NCBI RefSeq assembly: GCF_025351285.1
Contig: NZ_JANXWG010000020.1
Span: 1 to 56,086, forward strand
DNA from: Novosphingobium sp.
GTDB taxonomy: Bacteria > Pseudomonadota > Alphaproteobacteria > Sphingomonadales > Sphingomonadaceae
DNA length: 56,086 bases
Direction of reading: 5' to 3'
Part shown: piece by piece, positions 44,618 through 52,146 of the stretch
Layout of the letters: the number at the start of each line of letters is the position of its first letter
Numbering within the stretch: position 1 is the first letter of the stretch
Position numbers and translations under genes: made by a program
The notes under the pieces: generated by a model
What the model was told of the DNA's origin: nothing
Seen by the model: only the letters and a program-made list of their open reading frames with translations
The model's database searches: none

Positions 44618-45845
44618 CGCCGTGCCCGGGATGATCGGCGCCTCGCCCGTGGTGCGCATTGCCGCCAAGGGCGATGGCGTGACCGAAGACGGGCGCCACG
44701 TTGCGCTGGCCGCGCCGGGTGACATGGTTGCAGCCGATGGCACGGTAACGCCGGGGGTGCACCATGCGGCGCCGGCATGCCGTCATTACCCGCAGTGTGG
44801 CGGGTGCCAATTGCAGCATCTCGACGAGGCGGCGCTGGCCGATTTCGTGGCCGACCGCGTGATCGGCGCGGTGTTGGGGCAGCATCTGGAATTGCCTCAG
44901 ATCGTTGCGCCGCCCCACCTTTCACCGCCCGCCAGCCGCCGCCGCGCAACGTTACATGCGCAGGCGATCGGCAAGCGCGTGGTGCTGGGTTTCCGCGAGC
45001 AGGGTACGCACCATATCGTGGATTTGCGCGAGTGCGCGGTGACGGCTCCGGCGCTGGTGGCGCTGGTCAAGCCGCTGCGCGAGTTGCTGACGCGGTTCGC
45101 CACGCGCGGCATGGCGGTCGACGTCGAAATGACGCTGGCCGATCAGGGCGTGTCGGTCGGGATCAAGGGGCTTGCGGTCGAAGGACTTGCAGCGATCGAG
45201 AGCCTGGGTGATTTCGCGCGGGCGCACGGCCTGGCGCGGCTGACGATGGATGCGGGCTACGGCCCTGAAACGCAGTGGGAGCCCGAGCCGGTTACCATGA
45301 CAGTAGGTGGAGTGCCGGTGGCGCTGCCTGCGGGCGCGTTCCTGCAGGCCACGCCCGATGGCGAGGCGGCGTTGACCAGTGCGGCGTGCGAGTGGCTCGA
45401 TGGCGCTGCCATGGTCGCCGACCTGTTTTCGGGGCTGGGGACGTTTGCCTTCGCGCTCGTGAAGGCTGGGCCGGCGGGGCGGAAGGTGCTGGCGGTCGAG
45501 GCCGATCGTGCGGCGCATCTGGCCGGGCAGGGGGTGGCGCGGATGAACGGGTTGCAAGTCCATTCGCTCCACCGCGATCTGTTCCGCAATCCGCTGCGGC
45601 CCGAGGAACTGAACCGCTTCGACGCTGTCGTGCTCGATCCGCCGCGCGCCGGCGCGCGTGAGCAGGTCGCGCTGATCGCGGACAGCACCGTGGCGCGCGT
45701 GGTCTATGTCAGTTGCAACCCGTCAAGCTGGGCGCGCGATGCGGCGCGGCTGGTCGAGGGTGGCTACAGGCTGGCGGAACTGCGTGCCGTGGGGCAGTTC
45801 CGCTGGTCGACCCACGTCGAACTGGCAAGCCTGTTCGTGCGCTAG
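44610..45845 (+). CDS. Class I SAM-dependent RNA m5U methyltransferase (RlmD/TrmA family)
   Basis: Methylates uridine in 23S rRNA or tRNA. The 411 residues contain the Fe-S ligand group CRHYPQCGGCQLQHL and a further Cys in DLRECAV, then a TRAM-less N-terminal region. The SAM domain follows with VADLFSGLGTFAF, AVLDPPRAGAREQ and the catalytic YVSCNPSSWARD. The start is TTG 44610, overlapping the previous gene by 8 bases. RlmD, RlmC and TrmFO-like activities cannot be separated by sequence alone. The stop is in a CTAG shared with the convergent MAPEG gene. Confidence 0.93.
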   Translation: MSDAVPGMIGASPVVRIAAKGDGVTEDGRHVALAAPGDMVAADGTVTPGVHHAAPACRHYPQCGGCQLQHLDEAALADFVADRVIGAVLGQHLELPQIVAPPHLSPPASRRRATLHAQAIGKRVVLGFREQGTHHIVDLRECAVTAPALVALVKPLRELLTRFATRGMAVDVEMTLADQGVSVGIKGLAVEGLAAIESLGDFARAHGLARLTMDAGYGPETQWEPEPVTMTVGGVPVALPAGAFLQATPDGEAALTSAACEWLDGAAMVADLFSGLGTFAFALVKAGPAGRKVLAVEADRAAHLAGQGVARMNGLQVHSLHRDLFRNPLRPEELNRFDAVVLDPPRAGAREQVALIADSTVARVVYVSCNPSSWARDAARLVEGGYRLAELRAVGQFRWSTHVELASLFVR

Positions 45846-46285
45846 AAGACCGCGATAACCGCGTGAACGACCAGCGCGATCAGTGCGAGGCTTGACAGCG
45901 CGAACAGGCTGAAGCGCACGATAATCCGGTTGACCGAGGCCTGCACGATCGAGTGCATCACTCGCAAGCCGACGTATCCCCAGGCGATCTGCGCGTTGAG
46001 GCCATCGCCGTGGCCGGTGATCGCCAGAACCAGCGCAACCGTATAGAAAACGGTGGGTGCTTCATGCAAGTGGTTGTAATTGTGCGCGATCCACTGGACG
46101 TTTGCGGGCAGCACATCATCCAGGCTCTTCCCGGTGCCGCCGACCAGTTTGGCGCTGTCGATCCCGGCCTTGTTCATCGCCGGGATGCGCGTGGCGTACA
46201 TCCACAGCCACATCACCATCGTCCAGGCCGCCAGCGCGACCACGGGTTTGAGGATCGCCATGCCGACGATTGCGGTTGCTGCCAT
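45842..46285 (-). CDS. MAPEG-family membrane protein, copy 1
   Basis: A 147-residue protein with four hydrophobic helices (AILKPVVALAAWTMVMWLWMYA, APTVFYTVALVLAITGHG, IAWGYVGLRVMHSIVQ, FALSSLALIALVVHAVIAVF). HNYNHLHEAPTVFYT and WGYVGLRVMHS are signatures of the MAPEG family (membrane-associated proteins in eicosanoid and glutathione metabolism). Bacterial members may bind glutathione, but functions are largely undefined. It is the second of two similar tandem genes, 30 bases after the first. It ends in a CTAG shared with the convergent methyltransferase. Confidence 0.9.
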   Translation of the reverse strand: MAATAIVGMAILKPVVALAAWTMVMWLWMYATRIPAMNKAGIDSAKLVGGTGKSLDDVLPANVQWIAHNYNHLHEAPTVFYTVALVLAITGHGDGLNAQIAWGYVGLRVMHSIVQASVNRIIVRFSLFALSSLALIALVVHAVIAVF

Positions 46286-46315
46286 TTGGTAATTCCCCCC
46301 GAAGTTGTTGTTTTG

Positions 46316-46762
46316 TCAGTTTATCGATGGATCGTGCAGCAGTGTGGCCATGACCGCGCGTACCGCCAGCACGATCAGGCAGATCGTCGACAGAAAGAAC
46401 ATCGAAAAGCGCACCGGAATGCGGTTCACCGTCGATTGGTACACCGAGTGGACGATCCGCACGACCACATAGCCCCAGGCCAGCGCCACGTCGATCGCAC
46501 CCGCGCCCATCACTGCCAGGATCACCACCGTCGGGTAGAAGATCGTCGGCTGTTCCATCAGGTGCGTGTAGTTGTGTGATTTCCATGTTGCCTTGTCGGG
46601 CAGCACGCCATCGAGATCCTGCCCGCGCCCGCCGGGCTTGGCTTCCTTCAGGTCGATCCCCGATTTCGCCATGGCGCCGAAGCGTGCCTGTCCGGTCCAG
46701 AACAGCATCACCAGCGACCACAGCACCAGCACTGCCGCCGGTGCCAACATCTGCGCCTGCAT
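46316..46762 (-). CDS. MAPEG-family membrane protein, copy 2
   Basis: A 148-residue relative of the downstream MAPEG gene with the same four-helix plan. HNYTHLMEQPTIFYP and WGYVVVRIVHSVYQSTVNRIPVRF align with HNYNHLHEAPTVFYT and WGYVGLRVMHSIVQASVNRIIVRF in copy 1. The ATG at 46762 has AAGGGA and GGGGGAG upstream. The two copies probably came from an old tandem duplication and may form mixed trimers (the family is trimeric). Function unknown. Confidence 0.9.
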   Translation of the reverse strand: MQAQMLAPAAVLVLWSLVMLFWTGQARFGAMAKSGIDLKEAKPGGRGQDLDGVLPDKATWKSHNYTHLMEQPTIFYPTVVILAVMGAGAIDVALAWGYVVVRIVHSVYQSTVNRIPVRFSMFFLSTICLIVLAVRAVMATLLHDPSIN

Positions 46763-46815
46763 TCCCTTGTCTCCCCCGAAACGTCGCACAAGACTGCGGC
46801 GGCGCTATTCGATTG

Positions 46816-47823
46816 TCAAATGCAACCGGCCTCGGCCAGCACCGCCGCGAAGGTTTGCGGATCGGTGTTGCCTCCCGACAGGATCACCGCGGTGCGCCCG
46901 TCAGTCGGCACTTTGCCCGCCAGTACCGCCGCCAGCGCCGCCGCGCCGCCGGGTTCGACCACCAGCCGCAATTTCGAAAACGCGTAGCGTTGCGCTGCGC
47001 GCACTTCGGCATCGCTGACCCACGTTCCGCGCACGCCGCGCGGGTGCAGGACCGCGAAGTTGATCGGATAGGTGGCGGTGGCCATCAGCGCATCGCACGC
47101 GGTTTTGGGCGCGTTCGGGCCGACTGGTTCGATCACGCCCGCAACCAGGCTGCGGGCAATGTCGTCCCAGCCTTCGGGCTCGACTGGCACGACTTCGGCT
47201 TGGGGACAGGCGAGCACCAGCCCGGCCGAGAGCCCGCCTCCGCCGCAGGGCGTGACGATGCGGGTCGGCGCGCCGCCGGCGCGGGCTTCCATCTGCGCCG
47301 CGAGTTCGATGCCGGCGCTGCCCTGGCCCTCGATCACCCACGGATCGCCGTACGCGTGGACCAGCACCGCGCCTTTTTCCGCGCAGAGCTTCGCGGCAAT
47401 TTCATCGCGCGATTCGGTCATGCGTTCGTAGAACACCACCTCGGCTCCCAACGCGCGGGTCGAGGTGATCTTCACCGCCGGCGCGTCTCGCGGCATGACG
47501 ATGGTGGCGGCAATCCCCAGCTGCTTGGCCGCCCAGGCCACGCCTTGCGCATGGTTCCCGCTCGACACCGCGACCACGCCGCGCGCGGCTTCCTCGGGGG
47601 TCAGGTCGCTCAGCCGGTGCCAGGCGCCGCGAATCTTGAACGCGCCGACCGGCTGGAGCACTTCGGCCTTGCACCACACCACTGCCCCTGAAGGCAATTC
47701 GAGTGGCAGCAGCGGCGTCTGTGGTAGCAGTTCGGCCATCTTGGCGGCAGCGCGCAGCACGCCTTCGCGGGTGGGTGTGCGGTCGGTGGAACCAGCAGCG
47801 GCGAGAGTCGGTTGTCCTGTCAT
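46816..47823 (-). CDS. PLP-dependent threonine/serine dehydratase-like enzyme
   Basis: Beta-elimination of threonine or serine, or a serine-racemase-type reaction. The 335 residues show the PLP lysine in GAFKIRGAWHR and VSSGNHAQGVAWAAKQLG. The glycine-rich phosphate loop is TPCGGGGLSAGLV, and a C-terminal Ser replaces Cys as in fold-type II (LSGGNTDP). There is no C-terminal ACT domain, so it is unlike the allosteric biosynthetic IlvA. Placement next to ilvD is not operonic. It is divergent from the carboxyspermidine dehydrogenase, with 49 bases between starts. Confidence 0.9.
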   Translation of the reverse strand: MTGQPTLAAAGSTDRTPTREGVLRAAAKMAELLPQTPLLPLELPSGAVVWCKAEVLQPVGAFKIRGAWHRLSDLTPEEAARGVVAVSSGNHAQGVAWAAKQLGIAATIVMPRDAPAVKITSTRALGAEVVFYERMTESRDEIAAKLCAEKGAVLVHAYGDPWVIEGQGSAGIELAAQMEARAGGAPTRIVTPCGGGGLSAGLVLACPQAEVVPVEPEGWDDIARSLVAGVIEPVGPNAPKTACDALMATATYPINFAVLHPRGVRGTWVSDAEVRAAQRYAFSKLRLVVEPGGAAALAAVLAGKVPTDGRTAVILSGGNTDPQTFAAVLAEAGCI

Positions 47824-47872
47824 GGAAGCGGGCTATATGCCGCGCGCTACGGTTGGCAAAGGAGATGCGCGC

Positions 47873-49078
47873 ATGAGCAAGGTTCTGGTGATCGGCGCGG
47901 GCGGCGTCGGGTCGGTTGCGGTCCACAAGATGGCGATGAATGCGGGTATCTTCAGCGAAGTCGCGCTGGCCAGCCGGACCAAAGCCAAGTGCGATGCGAT
48001 TGCCGAGAGCGTCAAGGCACGCACCGGCGTGACGATCGAGACTTACCAGATCGACGCCGATGACGTGGCCGCCACCACCGCGCTGATCGAGGCGGTCCAG
48101 CCCGCGCTCGTCGTCAACCTGGCGCTGCCGTACCAGGACTTGCACATCATGGACGCCTGCCTCGCCGCGGGCGTCAACTACATGGACACGGCCAATTACG
48201 AGCCGATCGACGAGGCCAAGTTCGAATATTCGTGGCAGTGGGCTTATCAGGAGCGGTTCAAGGCGGCCGGGCTGATGGCGCTGCTCGGTTCGGGTTTCGA
48301 TCCGGGCGTGACCAGCGTGTTCGCGACCTGGATCAGGAAGCACAAGCTCGACACGATCCGCACGCTAGATATCCTCGATTGCAACGGCGGCGATCACGGC
48401 CAGCACTTCGCCACCAACTTCAACCCTGAAATCAACATCCGCGAAGTGACCGCGCCCGCACGGCATTTCGAGAACGGCAAGTGGATCGAAAGCCCCGCAC
48501 TGTCGAAGAAGCAGAGCTTCGCGTTCGAGGCGGTCGGCCCGAAGAACATGTATCTCATGTACCACGAGGAGCTGGAAAGCCTGCACCAGCACTTGCCAGA
48601 AATCGAGCGCATCCGCTTCTGGATGACCTTCGGCGATGCCTATATCACGCACCTGACCGTGCTACAGAACGTGGGTATGACGCGGATCGATCCGGTGATG
48701 TACGAAGGCCATGAGATTGTCCCGCTTCAGTTCCTGAAGGCGGTGCTGCCAGAACCATCGTCGCTGGGTTCGACCACCAAGGGCAAGACCAACATCGGCG
48801 ACATCGCCACCGGCTTCAAGGACGGCGAGGAGCGCACGTTCTACGTCTACAACATCTGCGACCACGAGGATGCTTACGCCGAAACCGGCAATCAGGCTGT
48901 CAGCTACACCACCGGCGTGCCCGCGATGATCGGCGCCGCGCTGGTGCTGCAGGGCAAGTGGGCCGGAGCCGGCGTGTTCAACATCGAACAGTTCGATCCC
49001 GATCCGTTCATGGACATGCTGAACCAGCACGGGCTGCCGTGGACGTGCAAGGAACTCGGGCAGCCCCTGGACTTCTGA
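47873..49078 (+). CDS. Carboxy(nor)spermidine dehydrogenase
   Basis: Condenses putrescine (or diaminopropane) with aspartate semialdehyde and reduces the imine to carboxyspermidine. The 401-residue saccharopine-dehydrogenase-like protein begins with the NADPH loop VLVIGAGGVGSVAVHKMAMN and includes LGSGFDPGVTSVFATWI and the NGGDHG block typical of this enzyme. The ATG at 47873 has AAGGAG upstream; longer frames are not homologous. It is separated from the decarboxylase by the damaged DUF486 gene. In alphaproteobacteria this pair, with ornithine decarboxylase, makes spermidine. Lysine pathway saccharopine enzymes are the main alternative, but the context supports polyamines. Confidence 0.93.
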   Translation: MSKVLVIGAGGVGSVAVHKMAMNAGIFSEVALASRTKAKCDAIAESVKARTGVTIETYQIDADDVAATTALIEAVQPALVVNLALPYQDLHIMDACLAAGVNYMDTANYEPIDEAKFEYSWQWAYQERFKAAGLMALLGSGFDPGVTSVFATWIRKHKLDTIRTLDILDCNGGDHGQHFATNFNPEINIREVTAPARHFENGKWIESPALSKKQSFAFEAVGPKNMYLMYHEELESLHQHLPEIERIRFWMTFGDAYITHLTVLQNVGMTRIDPVMYEGHEIVPLQFLKAVLPEPSSLGSTTKGKTNIGDIATGFKDGEERTFYVYNICDHEDAYAETGNQAVSYTTGVPAMIGAALVLQGKWAGAGVFNIEQFDPDPFMDMLNQHGLPWTCKELGQPLDF

Positions 49079-49091
49079 TGGGCCATTTCTG

Positions 49092-49448
49092 ATGGGTTGG
49101 GGTTGGGGTTCGATCCTGCCAATCGCGATGCTGTTTGGTTCGAACCTTGTGATGAATGTCGCGTGGTACTGACATCTGCGCACACCGGGCAAGGCGGTGT
49201 GGTTGATGATCCTGATGAGCTGGGGGCTGGCGTTCTTCGAATATTGCCTGGCGGTGCCGGCCAACCGGATCGGCGCCAAGACTTATTCGCTGGCGCAGTT
49301 GAAGACGATCCAGGAAGTGGTCACGCTGGTCACTTTCATGATCGTGGCGTGGGTACTGTTCGGGGTGAAGCCGGGGCTGAGCCAGGTGCTGGGATTTGCG
49401 CTGATCGTTGCGGGTGCGGCGCTGGTGTTCAAGTCGCCGATCGGATGA
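49092..49448 (+). pseudogene. DUF486/DMT-type small membrane protein gene with in-frame TGA
   Basis: Read through a TGA at 49170-49172 (codon 27), one frame of 118 codons matches the DUF486 (DMT-like) family. The first part reads MGWGWGSILPIAMLFGSNLVMNVAWY; after the stop it continues HLRTPGKAVWLMILMSWG and ends VLGFALIVAGAALVFKSPIG. In the family the position of the stop is a Gly before HL (typically WYGHL), so GGA to TGA is the simplest cause. No frameshift is present. A 14-base tandem duplication also separates its start from the upstream stop. An 83-residue fragment could start at GTG 49197. Between two polyamine genes, a polyamine-transport role is possible but unproven. Confidence 0.8.
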
Positions 49449-49458
49449 GGAAGCACTG

Positions 49459-50637
49459 ATGGAAACGAGAGCTGGCGATCCGGGGGCGTTTGCGCACTTC
49501 GATTTGGCGCGCGTCGATAGTCCTGCGTTTGTGGTCGATTTAGCAAGGCTGCGCGCCAATCTGGCAGTGCTGGCGGATATTCGCGACCGCGCCGGGATCA
49601 AGGTCTTGGCCGCGCTCAAGGCGTTCTCGATGTGGAAGGTCGCGCCGGTTGTGGGCCAATACCTCGACGGCGTTTGCACGTCGGGCCTGTGGGAAGCGAA
49701 GCTGGCGGCCGAGCATTACAAGGGCGAGATCGCGACGTATTGTGCGGCTTACAAAGCGGCGGATATGCCCGAGATCCTGCGGCTGTCGGATCACGTGATC
49801 TTCAATTCGCCCGGTCAGCATGCGCGGTTCGCGGGCGAGATTGCGGCGGCGCGCGCGGCGGGTGAGGCGTTCGACATCGGCTTGCGGATCAATCCGCTCC
49901 ACGCCGAGGGTGAGGTGCCGCGCTACGATCCGTGCGCTCCGCATTCGCGGCTGGGCTTTCCGGTCGATCAACTTGAGGACGCGCATCTGGATGGCGTGAC
50001 TGGCCTCCATTTCCACACGCTGTGCGAGCAGGATTTCGGGCCGCTTGAACGCACCTGGGCGGCGCTCAAGCCACGGATCGAGCGGTTCCTGCCGCGCTTG
50101 CAGTGGCTCAACTTCGGCGGCGGGCACCACGTCACGCGCGCCGATTACCAGCGTGATGAGCTGATCGCGTTCCTGCAAAAGGTGCGCGCGGAAACCGGCT
50201 GCGAGATTTATCTCGAACCGGGCGAGGCGGTGGCGCTCGATGCGGGCATCCTGGTTGGGACAGTGCTGGATACGCACTGGAACGGTATACCGCTGGCGGT
50301 CACCGACATTTCCGCCACCTGCCACATGCCCGATGTGATCGAGGCTCCGTATCGGCCGGCGATGCTTGGCGAACGCGACGAGGGCACCGATGAGCCCGTC
50401 CGGCTCGGCGGGCCATCATGCCTCGCGGGAGATGTGATCGGCGATTACATCCTTCCCGGCGGTTTCCAGCCGGGTACGCGCTTCGCGTTCCTTGACCAGG
50501 CGCATTACTCGATGGTCAAGACCACCACCTTCAACGGCGTGCCGCTGCCCTCGATCTGGCTGTGGGACAGCGCGACCGATGCACTCGAATGCGTGAAGCG
50601 CTTTTCTTACGAGGACTTCCGCGATCGGCTTTCGTAG
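49459..50637 (+). CDS. nspC: Carboxy(nor)spermidine decarboxylase
   Basis: Decarboxylates carboxyspermidine to spermidine (carboxynorspermidine to norspermidine in some species). The 392 residues form an alanine-racemase-fold decarboxylase with the PLP lysine in VLAALKAFSMW. GLRINPLHAEGEVPRYDPCAPHSRLGF, GLHFHTLCEQDF and EPGEAVALDAG, with ISATCHMPDVIEAPYRP near the C-terminus, are typical of NspC. The ATG at 49459 follows AGGAAG, 10 bases after the damaged gene. Symbol taken from the family; the native substrate is probably carboxyspermidine. Confidence 0.95.
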   Translation: METRAGDPGAFAHFDLARVDSPAFVVDLARLRANLAVLADIRDRAGIKVLAALKAFSMWKVAPVVGQYLDGVCTSGLWEAKLAAEHYKGEIATYCAAYKAADMPEILRLSDHVIFNSPGQHARFAGEIAAARAAGEAFDIGLRINPLHAEGEVPRYDPCAPHSRLGFPVDQLEDAHLDGVTGLHFHTLCEQDFGPLERTWAALKPRIERFLPRLQWLNFGGGHHVTRADYQRDELIAFLQKVRAETGCEIYLEPGEAVALDAGILVGTVLDTHWNGIPLAVTDISATCHMPDVIEAPYRPAMLGERDEGTDEPVRLGGPSCLAGDVIGDYILPGGFQPGTRFAFLDQAHYSMVKTTTFNGVPLPSIWLWDSATDALECVKRFSYEDFRDRLS

Positions 50638-50690
50638 GGCATGATCCGTTGGCCTTTCCCTGCGGGGCGTGGCAGGGAGAGGGGACACCG

Positions 50691-51935
50691 ATGCCCGATA
50701 CGATACTCGACGCTGTGACCAGCGATCCATTGGCCATGGGCTGGATGCAGGGCTATCCGCCGCCGGCCGAAAAGCGTATTCTGGCGTCCGAGGCCGGGCA
50801 TATGCGCTTCCCGATGACGCGTTGGGCGTTTTCGAACATGCGCCAGTTCTGCCCGACCGTGCGGGTTGGGGCGGATGGCGTGCACGCTGCCCCATTTGCA
50901 CGGGGACTGCGTGACGATCTCGACGGCGTTATGGTCACCTCGATCGGCGGCGCGCCGATGACTTTTGCGCAAACGCTGATCGACAACTTCACCGATGGCA
51001 TTCTGGTGCTGCACAAGGGCGCAGTGGTCTACGAGCGCTGGTTCGGTGTGACCGGCCCCGAAACCCGCCACATCGCCTTTTCGATGACCAAGAGCTTTGT
51101 CGGCACGCTCGCCGAGATGCTGGTCGAGCAAGGCGTGCTCGATCCGGCCGCGCCGATTGGTGGCTTGATCCCCGAACTCGCCGCCAGCGGGTTTGCCGAT
51201 GCCACGCTGCGGCAGGTACTCGACATGACCACCGCGATCGATTTCAACGAGGACTACACCGATCCAAACTCGGGCATCGGCGCGTTCTCGAACGCGCTGG
51301 GACTTACCCCGCGTCCGGCGGGCTACACCGGCGCTGCCAACATGCTCGAATTTTTGCCGGCGATCGGTAAAGCGGGCAACCACGGCGATGGCTTCACTTA
51401 CCGCACCGCCAACACCGAGGTGCTGGGCTGGGTGCTGGCGCGGGCGACGGGCAAGCCGGTCCACCAGTTGCTGACCGAACGGCTGTGGGCACCGCTGGGC
51501 ATGGCGGGCGATGCCGATATGCTGGTCGATTCGGCGGGCACGCCGTTTTCGGGCGGCGGGCTGTGCCTGCGGCTCGAAGACCTCGCGCGGTTCGGAGAGG
51601 CGGTTCGCAACAGCGGGCGCAATGCTGTGGGTGAACAAGTGATCCCTGCTGCAGCAATCGCGCGGATTTTTGCGGGCGGAGACCCCGAACGGTTCGCCAA
51701 GTCCAGCTATCCGGCGCTTCCCGGTGCGAGCTATGGTGGCCAGTGGTGGGCAACGCACAACGCCAATGGCGCGATTTCGGCACGCGGTATCCACGGGCAG
51801 ACACTGTGGATCGATCCTGCGGCAGACATGGTGATTGCCCGCTTCGCCTCGCACCCGATCGCGGCCAATTCGGCCAACGATCCGCACTCCTTGCCCACTT
51901 GGGCAGGTTTGGCCGATCACCTTGCAAAAGGCTGA
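50691..51935 (+). CDS. Serine hydrolase (beta-lactamase-related), cytoplasmic type
   Basis: A 414-residue class C-type hydrolase. The active-site SxxK is FSMTKSF at about residue 130, with DMTTAIDFNEDY further on and a third motif region with GIHGQTLWIDP near the end. No signal peptide is seen, so it is not a classical secreted beta-lactamase; 6-aminohexanoate-dimer hydrolase- or esterase-like members have this layout. The ATG at 50691 has GGAGAGGGG upstream. It lies between nspC and ornithine decarboxylase, 53 bases after nspC, which does not by itself imply a polyamine role. Substrate unknown. Confidence 0.88.
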   Translation: MPDTILDAVTSDPLAMGWMQGYPPPAEKRILASEAGHMRFPMTRWAFSNMRQFCPTVRVGADGVHAAPFARGLRDDLDGVMVTSIGGAPMTFAQTLIDNFTDGILVLHKGAVVYERWFGVTGPETRHIAFSMTKSFVGTLAEMLVEQGVLDPAAPIGGLIPELAASGFADATLRQVLDMTTAIDFNEDYTDPNSGIGAFSNALGLTPRPAGYTGAANMLEFLPAIGKAGNHGDGFTYRTANTEVLGWVLARATGKPVHQLLTERLWAPLGMAGDADMLVDSAGTPFSGGGLCLRLEDLARFGEAVRNSGRNAVGEQVIPAAAIARIFAGGDPERFAKSSYPALPGASYGGQWWATHNANGAISARGIHGQTLWIDPAADMVIARFASHPIAANSANDPHSLPTWAGLADHLAKG

Positions 51936-52146
51936 TAGAAAAGGGTAAATTCTGGCACTGGCAATGTAGATATCTCGCAATATTTCAGTTTCGAGACATA
52001 TGCATCCCGAACCCCGATTTTCACTTGCGGTTCATAACCCAAGCCCTATATCGCCCCCTCGCAGCCCCATGGGGACTTCCAATAACCGCAAGGCTGTGTC
52101 GTTACGTTGTTGCTTTGGCCGAAAGGCCTATTGGGGGTCCCTTGAA
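51936..52146 (+). promoter_or_regulatory. Structured leader of the ornithine decarboxylase gene (speF-like)
   Basis: CTTGCGGTT (52024-52032) is perfectly complementary to AACCGCAAG (52084-52092). Next, GGGACTTCCAATA (52072-52084) pairs with TATTGGGGGTCCC (52129-52141) over 13 bp with two G-U pairs. The two helices interleave, a pseudoknot order. GGCCGAAAGGCC (52117-52128) is a tetraloop hairpin stacked on the second helix. The 3' strand of the second helix contains the GGGGG likely to be the ribosome-binding site. A weaker stem spans ATATCTCG and CGAGACATAT (about 51969-52000). Position and complexity match the alphaproteobacterial speF RNA motif, which precedes such genes; I could not run a covariance search. 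Confidence 0.7.

Noticed and set aside
52000..52146. N-terminal extension of ornithine decarboxylase from ATG 52000
   Set aside because: The added residues match no family member and the DNA folds into interleaved helices, so it is better read as leader RNA.
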